This document shows positions 31,380 to 41,197 of a stretch of 64,000 nucleotides of DNA, piece after piece. A program made the translations under genes and the position numbers. Each line of letters starts with the position of its first letter. Position 1 is the first letter of the stretch. The stretch covers positions 69,896,627 through 69,960,626 of the forward strand of contig JBANSL010000004.1 in NCBI GenBank assembly GCA_037127255.1, read 5' to 3'. The notes below the pieces were generated by a model. It made no database searches and had not been told where the DNA came from. It worked only from the letters and a program-made list of their open reading frames with translations. This DNA comes from Persicaria tinctoria (Eukaryota; Streptophyta; Magnoliopsida; Caryophyllales; Polygonaceae).

Positions 31380-32812
31380 TCAATCCGGGTCAGGTGGAGG
31401 TGGTGGATCTGGTGGTTCCGCTGGTGGAGACGGTGGGAGAACATCCTCCGGTGGCACATCGGGATAGATAGTCAAGTGATATGGCTCTCGCTCCTTGTAC
31501 CTTTTTATGCCTCTCTTCCTTTCCTTATGGATGAGCTTGAACCTTCCCGAGTGGACACTCCAACATTCCACCCATTCATATCTCTTGGATCTAGCTAGCA
31601 ACCGTCTTGGAAAGCACTTAGCAAACACGTCTTCCTCATATGCGCTCCTCTTCTTTTTCTTGGTACGGCTTTGATTTGTTTCCCCACCATCGTACACTAA
31701 TAAATGTGCTTCGTTGTGGAGTTTGGTGTACAATGGTGGAGGGGGAAGAGATTCCTCCACTTCTTCTTCTTCTTCTTCTTCTTCTAGCGCCTCATCTTCA
31801 ACGTGCCACTTTGCGAGGACCCCATACTTGAATGCGAAAGATGGTTGTTCGAGATCGTCGGGGATTGCTTTCGCCGTGAATGACAAAGGTAGCGGTGTAG
31901 TGCATCGAACAACAAATTCTATCTCTTTTTCTTCTTCTTGGGGTTTCTCACATGGCTTTTCTAGAAACAAGGGTAGTGGCGGCGTCGAGATCGGAGTAGA
32001 AATGGCCCTGAAAATAGGCTCGTCCACCTCAACAAGTTGCTCTTCAATTCGCTCTTCAGGAGGGGGTATCGGCGCCGAGGTACAGGGTGTCGGCGCCGAG
32101 GCATCTGTAGCCTTCTCATGTTTCTGCAGAAACTTTTCTTTGTCCAGGGGTGTCGACGCCGAGGTAGGGGGTGTCGACACCGAGACACCTGTAGCATTTT
32201 CAGCATTCTGCAGGAACAATTTGTCCGCCAGAGGGGTCGACGCCGAGGCTGAGGGTGTCGGCGCCGAGGCTTCTGCAGCTTTGTTCCACATAGATGTCCA
32301 GTGCTCATAGGAAGGATATGGTTCTTGATAAAAGATAGGGCATGGAAGGCCAAGATGAGACCTTGTTCCACATAGATGACAAGGCGGGTTCGCCTCAAGA
32401 AAGCGTATCTCTTCCCTTAGCTTGGCATTTTCTCGTTCTATTTCAAGCATCCGTATTTGTTTCTTTAGCTTGTCTCTTTCCCTTGATAGTTCTTCCTCTC
32501 GAGCAAGCTTTTGTTGTGAGACACTCCATGGATGATAGGGCTCATATGTGTCCCTATAGTCGTGTTGAGCATAGTACCCCTCCTTGGGTTGATAGGACCC
32601 ATATGACTCTTGAGCTTTGGTTTAATCCTCGAATAACTGTTTTGCTTTCCAACTATCAAAGTCAAAGTAATCTTCATCATCCTCATCAACCTCGGCAAAA
32701 AATTTTTGCATACTCCTTCATCCTTGCTTTCCGTCTTTCATCCGCTCTACCCCTTTCAGCCTTTGCTTTTAGATACTCATAATACTCTTGTGCATCCTCC
32801 ATATTGTATCAA
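31380..32812 (-). pseudogene. LARD1 Gag-like ORF with CCHC knuckle (broken at its start)
   Basis: The largest open frame is 356 codons (31380-32450), but the frame is coding in character back to an ATG at 32812, about 230 bp after the primer-binding site. Two lesions separate them: a frameshift in a T-run near 32702 and an in-frame TAA near 32622. Features in order are a charged N-terminus, a basic/acidic coiled coil, a CX2CX4HX4C zinc knuckle (CHLCGTRSHLGLPC), several Ser/Thr/Pro repeats of the ASAPTPSAS type, an acidic run and a Pro/Asp-rich tail. Position and knuckle point to a Gag derivative; no protease or polymerase motifs are present. The Ser/Thr/Pro repeats are encoded by GGCGCC-centred palindromic DNA. 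Confidence 0.6.
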
Positions 32813-33040
32813 ATCCTGAAAACTCAAACAGACGCACAAATCAAATAACAAAGGCTCGGCACCAAGTCGGTACCGATGAGGCAAGTGGGTGGGAGGTGTG
32901 ATGCTCAAGAAAATAAAAACTACTAAAATGAAAGAAAAACTAACTAAAATAAAAAAGAGAAAAGAAATAATATATACAAAATAAAAGGGATGGGCTATTC
33001 CCAAACCCTAAAAACAACTAAACAAGGCGCGATTGAACTC

Positions 33041-33058
33041 TCCCCGGCAACGACGCCA
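33041..33058 (-). promoter_or_regulatory. LARD1 primer-binding site
   Basis: On the minus strand TGGCGTCGTTGCCGGGGA follows the 5' LTR after a short spacer. It is complementary to the 3' end of plant tRNA-Asp with one mismatch; LARD2 carries the perfect version. Confidence 0.85.
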
Positions 33059-33061
33059 ATT

Positions 33062-34561
33062 TGATGAGAGGGTTTCTCGACCAAATAAATTTGTAGTCAA
33101 GACCCCGCTATAGCATAGGGAGTCAGGATCGTCCACAGGAGAGAGTCAGCGCTTCTTATTTAGTTGCTTTGTCGGGTTGAAACTAGCAAAAGAGATGGAA
33201 AAGAGATGGGCGGTGATAAGAGCATAAAATCTGAATTTTAATTAATAAAAGGGAAAAACTTCTAAGGCAAAGGATCACCACAACAATAAATACATGTGCA
33301 AATCAATGAATCATATAAAAGATCATGCTTTTATCATCAAAAGAGTCGACTTTCTTTAATCAACAAGCAAATCAATTCACTTTCGCATAAAAGATCTACT
33401 TGTTTCTACCTTCTCTTAACTAGGATCCTTTAATTTTCATTAGAAAACCCTAATTACTATCAAGTTAACAATTTCCTCTTTCAAGTTCAATTGCAACCAT
33501 GAATTCCTTTAGACTTTCATCAAAGGTTAAACACATAGGTAGAAGACAATAAAAACATCACACAATCATAGATTCATTCATTCACACACATCTTATTGTT
33601 GAGATCACCCCAACCCTAGAAGAGCAAAGAACTACTCAAACATAGTAATGGAAAACCTGAATTTTAGAGAAGAAAACATAAACTAAAATTAAACTAAATA
33701 AAACCTGGAAATCAGCGTCTCAATCGCAACAAACACGCCCAAGCTTTCGCCCAAACGCCAAACAAAACCCTAAAAACGTCTCCTACAGCTGCTGCGCGCA
33801 GCCCTTGCGCCGAGCGTACAACGTATCTTCTCCCCCCCTCTCCTCCTCTCTAAAATCAGCCCCTAATAGGCTTTATTTAAAGATAGAAATTCTAGCTTAA
33901 TCTCCAAGGAAAGAGATTTAATTTTAGAAAAATAATAAAATCTAACTAAGGAAGGATAAAATATCCCAAGTCTATCTAACTAAAAGATCCTAAAAAAGAT
34001 TTAGAAGAAAACCCTAATTAAAAAGCCCATTAAGTGAATAAATCAGCCCGCGGAAAATTCTGCTGGTGCGCAGGGTATCGGCGCCGAGGTCTGAGGTGTC
34101 GGCGCCGAGGTATCTATTCGAATGCAGTAACTTCTGATTTTCTCCAGCTTTTCGACTCCGTCTTCAATTGCACTTTCCCGAGTCCTCGTTAATCCGATTG
34201 ACGCATATGAATATGCGTTGGAAAGATCTTTTCAAGGACTACAAATCTAATGAAGGCTCCAGATCTTGAATCAAAGTGATGGATGGCGAAAATAAGTCTT
34301 TTCTCCAGCTACACCACTTTTTGCTTTTGCTTGGCTTCTCCATTGCTTTCATGATTTTTCATTAAGCTCTAAAGTGCGTCGAAATTCTTCCAAATCAACT
34401 CCAAAACCTACAAAAACACCACCAAAGCTTGTGTAGACTCCATATCTTGCAATATTAAGCATAACTACACATTTTCCTTACTTTCCCAACACAAAAAGGA
34501 ATAAAATGGCTCAAATGGAATGAAAACATGATGCAAAATAAGACTAAATTTGCGGACATCA
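33062..34561 (-). repeat. LARD1 right (5') LTR, uninterrupted
   Basis: 1500 bp, TGATGAG...ACATCA. It preserves single-copy CTTTATTTAA (33871-33880) and ATAAG (34538-34542), the target sites occupied in the left LTR. It contains two copies of the palindrome TCGGCGCCGA near 34077-34108. Confidence 0.95.
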
Positions 34562-34689
34562 TTTGTGGTTGTATTTTATTAATTATAATTGTTTCTCATC
34601 AATTAATAATCATGAATTATGCATAAGAGAAATTATAACAATACTGCACCACATTGCATTAAATAAAATAAAGTCCATATTCTATTACA

Positions 34690-34989
34690 TTAATAGTTAT
34701 CATCACTCGCAAGGTTGGGATAATAGCAATTGAGGTCGCTTGGCGAGGGCGTTGATACATCTACATTGTCTTCTTCCAGCAAACGATTTTGTTGGTGTCG
34801 TAACCAATTTTTCTTCCTTGGAGAAAACCTTGAGAGGTCCATCGTGATTAAGTCGACATTTCTTTGCATGATTTCCGACGCAACCTTCTTCTTCTCCACC
34901 TCAACCTTATCCTTTTCCACTAGGATCCTCATTCTCTCAACTTCATTTTTCTCACGTGTCTCTACATTGTAGTCATCAAAAGTGCTCAC
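34690..34989 (-). pseudogene. Harbinger ORF1 (Myb/SANT-like), C-terminal piece
   Basis: The 3' part of the second Harbinger gene reads NEVERMRILVEKDKVEVEKKK, then DLSRFSPRKKNWLRHQQN and a short acidic tail, with a stop at 34690. This helical region followed by a D-x-S-x-x-(S/T)-P-R-K motif is typical of the C-terminus of PIF/Harbinger ORF1 proteins, annotated in plants as NAM-associated or Myb-like. It joins directly to 51391 once the Sirevirus and one CTCAC are removed. It is convergent with the transposase, as in intact elements. Confidence 0.82.
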
Positions 34990-35994
34990 TGAAGGTTCGA
35001 TAATATAAAACAATGTAATATAGAAATACTCTAGAAGGGGGGTTGAATAGAGTATGCCCGTTTTTCGCAGAAAGTCTCAAGACTTTTGGAGCTCGTATAA
35101 AACCCTTTGAGATTAAACCTGAATCACAAAGTTAGACAATCGAACCAAGTGCGGAAATAAGGTAAAGCAATAGATAAAGGACACGAGCAATTGTTTACGA
35201 GGTTCAGCACGAACTTGGCCTACGTCCCCGCCTAGGGTTCTTCCACAACCCTAGGATTTAAAAGGCTTTATTGATTCGCTTAGCTTAGGATCCTAATAGC
35301 TCACCGAGAAGCCTCTCTCCTATACAATTGCAATCTAGTCAACTCATGTTCCCTTGGAGTCCTAGACCAATCTAGAAGAGCCCCACCTCTCTCAGCTATC
35401 TAGTACAATCCTCTTACTCTCACAAATCAATAGCCTAGTGCAACTTCCCGAGTTACAAACTCTCGAGTAACACTATAAATGAATATATCCTATAAGCTCA
35501 TAGTGACTCTCAAAGGCTACTAAATAAACAACAAACTCTTGAGCGCTAGAAGAGAGACACTTGGAAGACAGATCTTGCTTGAATGAATGAAGGCTCGTGT
35601 AGCACTTGTGTGTTCTATCTTCTTCTTCCTTTCCTTTATAGAAGTAATATGGAGCATGGGGTTCTTTAACACCGGATCTTCAACAACGGCTAGTAAAGAT
35701 CATGGCGCGCCCGGATCTTCTATTTTAGGGCACTTCGAAGACATGATCTTCTTTGAATTGGATCTCCTCAATATGCACCATAAGGAAAGATATAATCTCG
35801 AAATACTTCCTGAAAGATTAGTCATACATATATATAATAAAAAGGAAGCATATAATAAGATTAAATAATATTCGGACTTATAAAACAGGTTTTGTATTTC
35901 ATCAACTGTTAATGCTCCAAGACCTTTGACACAAAAATCCTGTCAAGGCCTTTGAAACATTTATTCCGATTTTCATCAAGGGAGAGAGTTATCA
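34990..35994 (-). repeat. Sirevirus left (3') LTR
   Basis: 1005 bp, the same length as its partner. The open frame at 35587-35868 is conserved in the other LTR (50978-51259) only because the LTRs are alike. Confidence 0.95.
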
Positions 35995-36333
35995 ATCTCC
36001 CCCTTGATGAAAGACAAAACCTGTGCATCCTCGCAACGTAGTCAAGCATAGATAATAAAATAGAAATCGGACTAAGTACCTGCATGGGTTAGACAAATGT
36101 TGGATCAAATTTTTAAAGCGTGCAAAAACCATCCAACCGAAAACCACAAATCAAAAACCAAGGTCTTAAGCAGAGGTTTTCAAAGTCTAAACAACACCAC
36201 AGATCATCTCCCCCTTTTTGTCTTTCAACAAAGGGAGGAGGTAAAACAGTCACCAAAATAGTCACCAAAAGTTTTGAAAACGTTTCCAAAAACCAGCAAT
36301 GTATCAAGTGGGTGGGATAGGGTAGGGTAGGGT

Positions 36334-38049
36334 TTAAGCTTCGTCATCCGGAGCATCATCATCAGTGAGCCTCGTCCACAGTCCTTGCAGCATCTTGGAA
36401 ATCCCGCTCATCTCCGTCATAAACTCCTTTTGCAGCTCCTTGATATCCAGGCGAACTTCCTCCAAGCCCAACTCTAGGTTGTCCATGCGTTCATCGAAAG
36501 CTGAAGTAGTGGGAAGGACTTTTGAAGGAGTGGCAAGACTCAAGGTCCCTTGGGGAGACCGAGTGATGCCAATCTTTTCAAGGCCCTTAGAGTCGAACTT
36601 ACCCATATGACGCAGTTGTTCTTCATTTTTTACATCAATTCCAGAAGCTTTGAAGAGAGGAGTCAAAAGGGTAGCAAAGGGGAGGGGAGAGCCTTTTCTA
36701 GCTTTTCTGGCACGAGCCATGGTTCCAAGGATAGTGTTGGCCAGATCAAGATCAAGGCCATTTAAGATACGGTAGAGCAGGACCATGGCATTGTCAGTAA
36801 GGAGTGAGCCAGAGTTAAGACGGGGTAAGAGGCATCGAACAATGATGTTGAAAATAATTTTTGCCTCAAGGGTTAGGGATGAGTGGGTGAGTTGCTTTGA
36901 GGTGTTGTTGGATGCTTCGGGTAGAAGGTACTTGGCTCGGGCAAGGATGATGCAATTCTCTTTTGAGGGGTGTATTTCAGAGGGTGGAACTGGGCTAGGT
37001 AAGCCAAGGAAATCTGCAAAGTCATTGGAGTTGAGAGAGATTCTAACCCCTTTGACAACAGACTCCAAAGACCAACCATTGGTGTCGTTTTTGGCTTTTA
37101 GGTTAATGTAAAACAGACGGGTAAGTTGAGGGTAGTAAACTGTTTCAAGGTTGAGAAGGGTCCAGACTGGGGATTTTTTTAGAAGATCAATGCAGGGTAA
37201 CTTCAAAGCTTCAAAGAACTCAAAATCCAAAAAATCAGAATAGCTAATCCTACGAGTTCGAAACTCATCTACCCACTTACCAGCAGTCTCAGCATCTTGA
37301 AACCAAGAGGAAGGCAAGGATTGATTTACCTGGATATATGCAGGGGGATCGACATTCTTCCTGCGAGCAATTGTCGGAGCATCTCTCTTGACAGGCGCTT
37401 CAAGAGTCCTGAGGGTGCCCTCCCTGGTGCGCTTGGGAGAGGGAGGCTTGATAGCAACGGGGGCTTTCCGCTTCTTTGGAGACGGGGGAGGAGGAGAAGG
37501 AGAGGGAGATTCATCCTCCTCTTCCTCAGACCCCGAGTCCTCACCGGACCCCGCTTCATCTCCTTCAGCTTCCTCGTCATCTCCAGATCCCTCTTGCTCT
37601 TCTTCTTCTTCCTCAGGCTCCTTCTCGGATGGAACCTCCTCGGCTTCGGCTTCCTTCCGAATCCTCTCAGCTTCCTCCTCTGCTAGTTTCCTTGCAAGCT
37701 CGGCCTCCTCATCGGCCTTTTTCTTCTTCAAGGCTTCCTCCTCGGCTTCCTTGGCAGCATCTCTCTCCAGGATGGCATCGAGGTCATCTTCCTCCTCTTC
37801 CTCGTCCACTTCCTCAGCCAAAATCTTTCTCTTCCCTTTCTGTTTGGCACTGAGAAGCTTCTTAGCAGAGCGCTTTTGAGAGCCCTTGGGAATAGTGGTC
37901 GTGCTCTCAGCGATGGTGCTCTGGACAACAGTAGGGACAATGGCTTGAGGAGCGGGTTCAGGTGTGGGAGAGGTAGCAGTGGCCTGACGTCCCTTGGGGG
38001 TGGCGCCCAGTCTTTTGGGTGTGATAGCTTTCTTTGTTTTGCGTGCCAT
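36334..38049 (-). CDS. Sirevirus third ORF (571 codons), downstream of pol
   Basis: This is an uninterrupted frame from ATG at 38049 to a stop at 36334-36336, next to the 3' LTR. Residues 1-70 are basic and Ser/Thr/Pro-rich. Residues 70-200 are a highly charged Glu/Lys coiled coil with acidic runs. Residues about 235-480 form a globular core (SSWFQDAETAGKWVDEFR, LLNLETVYYPQLTRLFY, NDFADFLGLPSP, ARAKYLLPEAS, ILNGLDLDLANTI). Residues 490-560 are a C-terminal helix. The core resembles the putative plant transposon protein domain seen in many plant retroelement ORFs (Pfam PF20167, from memory). Sireviruses often carry an env-like ORF here, but I see no signal peptide or convincing membrane helix, so an envelope role is not supported. 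It is the only long intact frame of this element. Confidence 0.8.
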   Translation of the reverse strand: MARKTKKAITPKRLGATPKGRQATATSPTPEPAPQAIVPTVVQSTIAESTTTIPKGSQKRSAKKLLSAKQKGKRKILAEEVDEEEEEDDLDAILERDAAKEAEEEALKKKKADEEAELARKLAEEEAERIRKEAEAEEVPSEKEPEEEEEEQEGSGDDEEAEGDEAGSGEDSGSEEEEDESPSPSPPPPSPKKRKAPVAIKPPSPKRTREGTLRTLEAPVKRDAPTIARRKNVDPPAYIQVNQSLPSSWFQDAETAGKWVDEFRTRRISYSDFLDFEFFEALKLPCIDLLKKSPVWTLLNLETVYYPQLTRLFYINLKAKNDTNGWSLESVVKGVRISLNSNDFADFLGLPSPVPPSEIHPSKENCIILARAKYLLPEASNNTSKQLTHSSLTLEAKIIFNIIVRCLLPRLNSGSLLTDNAMVLLYRILNGLDLDLANTILGTMARARKARKGSPLPFATLLTPLFKASGIDVKNEEQLRHMGKFDSKGLEKIGITRSPQGTLSLATPSKVLPTTSAFDERMDNLELGLEEVRLDIKELQKEFMTEMSGISKMLQGLWTRLTDDDAPDDEA

Positions 38050-38470
38050 GGAGGAAATCGGCTAGGGTTTCTTTAGAAACGGTTGAGAGGTTGAAGAAGG
38101 AGAAAGCGAAAGAGTTTGGATCAGTTTGAGAGTGTGAAGAAATCGGGTACACAGGTGGGTATAAGTAGAGAGAAATGATGGAGTGATGGGACGGGTTTAG
38201 AGTTCCAAGGGAGGGTAATGATATCATTGCAAGATTTGAAGAGTTTCCAATTCAAAATTCAAATATTCCCATTAAAATCGGACTGAAAATCTGAAGGATT
38301 TAGTTCCAAATTTAAAATATCTTAATGGTTAAGAAAGTCACTAAAATGGGCAATTTTGAAATCCAAAAAAAATATAATTGATTAAATATCTAAAAAGATA
38401 TTAACCAAAAATATATGATCCGATATATGTAATCCACCATTTAGTTCACACACCTTGACATAGTTCTCAA

Positions 38471-39318
38471 TAGGCGTGGCCACGGGTCACGGGTCGACCC
38501 GTGACCCGCCGGGTCTTACGGGTCGGTAACCCGCCAGGTCAGTGACCCGACGGGTGCGGGTTCTCGGGTCAAAGGGTCAAGGCGGGTTGCGGGTTAGGGT
38601 TAGGGTCGGGGGTTTGAAAACCCGCTGACCCGGCGGGTCCGACCCGACGGGTCGACCCGTCATTCCAGAATTTTTTTTTGAAAAAAATATTTTTTTTAAG
38701 TTTATAAGTATTATTATGTATATTATTCTTAGAAACTAACATGCAATGCAAAATGCAATGTGAGTTACAAGCCACCCTATCCTTCCCCTTTTATAGCCTT
38801 GAAGGGCACCTTCTATTCTCTCATTTCCAATGTGGGACAAGAGCACTCTCCCACATTGAAAATTGAGAGTTAAAATAAGAAGGGTTGGAGGTATATATAT
38901 GTGTACCCCATCTTCCCTTGACTCCGACTCCAATTTAAGCTTTATTTCCTATATATTGAAATGAAGTAAAGTTAAAGAAGTCTTATATCCTACATTTATA
39001 TTGTAATGGATGAAGGAAATTTTATAGAAATATAAAATTTCTAAATGTCTAATGTTTTTTTGTTCAACTTCATATTGAAATGAAGTGGATATAAAAAATG
39101 ATATGTAGAAAAAATATGTGCATATCGTTTTTTTAATTTTTATTAGTAAAAAATGTTATTAATTTTTTTTTTTATTGTGGTAATCCGCCGGGTCAACGGG
39201 TCGACCCGGCGGGTCAACGGGTCGACCCGAACCCGTCAACCCGTAAATTTCCGGGTTAGGGTTCGGGTCGACCTATCCTGACACTTGACCCGGCGGGTCC
39301 GACCCGTGGCCACGCCTA
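38471..39318. mobile_element. hAT-type MITE rich in GGGTCGACCC palindromes
   Basis: Terminal inverted repeats TAGGCGTGGCCACGGGTC and its complement are flanked by the 8-bp duplication GTTCTCAA (38463-38470 and 39319-39326), the hAT signature. Both subterminal regions (38490-38660 and 39185-39300) are packed with GGGTC/GACCC words and the palindrome CGGGTCGACCCG. The centre is AT-rich and has no transposase. It lies between the Sirevirus pol and its third ORF. Confidence 0.93.
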
Positions 39319-39341
39319 GTTCTCAAGGGTCTTGACACTAA

Positions 39342-41197
39342 TGACGGAGGAAAGTCGTTGATTTACCTCGCCAAAAATAAATTCCAAACAAACAAACAAG
39401 TATAGTATGCAAGTAAGGGGTCGAACCCTAGAGAATCAAGTATTTCTAAATATTGTGTATTTATCAATGTAAAAAGAAAAGATTTTTATGAATGAAAATA
39501 GAAAACAATATATATTGACAAAAGCAAATAAAGGATAGAAGAAAAGCGTTTCCACCTACAAGTTCCCGACTTTGGTTGGTTTTATTGATCATCGAATCCT
39601 TTTCAAGTTATTATCCTTTCCTACGAATTCCTCCCGTCTTGGTTTAAATAGATTAAAAGTCCTACGAGTCCAATTAATCCCTTACACCTCAATGCAACCT
39701 TAACATGGTCAAGATTTAACAAAGAGATAGCAAATAGTCCCAAGAACTTGACCATATAAATAACACCAATTAAACACGGTAAATCAATGTTTAAGATATA
39801 TGTCAACTTCCTACATAATCATGCTTCAAACACGGAATCCACAATCTTATGCGTGCTACTACGGAAATAACACAAATACAAAAGTATTAAATCCTAGCAT
39901 GAAATCAATATTATCAAGGTACCTAATCAAGATAACATCAATAACATAATCAATATCACACAAGGAAGTTGAAAATATTAAAGAGGAAAAATAACTTAAA
40001 TTAGAAACTCACAAACCACCAACCAAGTCTTGAAAGTGTAGGCGGAAACTAGAAAATTAGCCAAACATGGTTTACCTAAGCTTTCTTCTCTTCAATGGTA
40101 ATTTCTCTACTTGGAATTAATTTTATTAAAAACATAGCCTAGAACATCTTATTTATAAGCCTAATGTCTTCCATAAATAAGGTAAAAGATAGATAAAAGA
40201 TAAAAGCTCCCTAAACAAACTAGATAAAAGATAGAACTTTCCTAATTTAACTCAGCGTCGGATTCCGCTAGCAGCGAAAATTTCCGCTGGCAGCGAATGG
40301 CCTTGATTGAGCTCCTGTTGGATTTCCGCAACCACACTCGCTGGTAGCGAATGCCCATGCCTTAGAATTTTCGCAAGCTTCTCGGGTACTTCCTTTCCGC
40401 TTCCGCGAGTCACCATTTCCGCTGCCGCGAGTCACCATTTCCGCTGGAGCGAGTCGGCGAGCTCCGTCGTCCAGGTGCACCCCGCTGGCAGCGATGATTT
40501 CCGCAGCCGCGAGTGGCTCGCTGCAGCGAGTCAAGTCGCTGGCAGCGGATTCTGTATTGACTCGCTGGTTCCCGGATGACTCGACTCGCTGGCAGCGAAC
40601 TCCATTCGCTGGCAGCGAGACGTGCTGGCTCCATGACATGCTCCGGATGACTCCGCACACTGGCAGCGAGATCCCATTCGCTAGCAGCGAGTTCTGCTCA
40701 GGACACCTTCTCGCACGATGTTGCTGACTTGATCCGCTACAGCGGAAAGACATTCGCTGTCAGCGAAAATCCAACAGACCACCATTATGTAGATCTTCCA
40801 AAGAGCTTTCCAACACATGCTCATATTCGTCGATCGGACATCCGAGGCCTCCGAAAAGTGCGTTACAAGTTCAGCTCGCCGAGCGGACAACTTTCGCGAC
40901 TCACCGTCGTTTTCGCTCTTAGATCTCGATTTCGTGCTCCGTTGCTCCTTAGGTACGTTCCATTCTCTTCGGGACTTCTTCCTTAAGCTCTCCCAAGTCT
41001 TGCCTTAGCCTTACTTAGCTCCGTTCCTCGTGTTCTTTGCCTCGAATCTACGAATCTACATAAAACCATCGAAATAGTGTAGATTCCGAACTTTTCCACA
41101 AAATGAATGCTAATCTAATTAACACTAAAACATGAATATATGACAATGAAATGCACCTAAACTAACCTATAATGCCTATTGGAAACATGTCTTATCA
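39342..41197 (-). repeat. LARD2 left (3') LTR with extra repeat block
   Basis: 1856 bp, about 390 bp longer than its partner because it holds the CGCTGGCAGCG-rich segment (about 40240-40640) that the right LTR lacks. Elsewhere the two differ by roughly 2%. Confidence 0.92.
40255..40770. repeat. TTCGCTGGCAGCGAA palindromic motif array
   Basis: About 20 copies of CGCTGGCAGCG and close variants (CGCTAGCAGCG, CGCTGCAGCG, CGCTGTCAGCG) occur at irregular spacing. Each unit is an inverted repeat around one or more bases. The motif also occurs in the right LTR (44690-44820) and in the internal region (42900-43015), but nowhere outside LARD2. Confidence 0.88.

Larger units (their letters stand above)
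16709..34561 (-). mobile_element. LARD1: non-autonomous Ty3-type LTR retrotransposon
   Basis: LTRs of about 1.5 kb start TGATGAGAGGG and end in CA, flanked by TTTGT (16704-16708 and 34562-34566). The right LTR is the 5' LTR. Beside it, at 33041-33058, is a primer-binding site complementary to the 3' end of tRNA-Asp (TGGCG(T)CGTTGCCGGGGA on the minus strand), as in Athila/Tat-type Ty3 elements. The internal domain (29463-33061) has a Gag-like ORF but no protease, RT or integrase, so it needs a partner. The left LTR was interrupted by a Pack-MULE and a copia element. The LTRs differ at about 1-1.5% of aligned sites plus one rearrangement. Confidence 0.9.

Noticed and set aside
35587..35868. Conserved 93-codon frame present in both Sirevirus LTRs
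   Set aside because: Conservation between the two follows from LTR identity; no domain is seen and its strand is opposite to element transcription.
37297..37879. Plus-strand Ser/Arg-rich frames opposite the Sirevirus third ORF
   Set aside because: They are the antisense of the Glu/Lys/Ser coding repeats of the minus-strand ORF and carry no domain.
38590..38615. GGGTTAGGGTTAGGGTC, a telomere-like string
   Set aside because: Only two to three units inside the GGGTC-rich end of a hAT MITE; not an interstitial telomere.
40268..40753. 161-codon minus-strand frame in the LARD2 LTR
   Set aside because: It is translated CGCTGGCAGCG repeat sequence within an LTR and is absent from the partner LTR.
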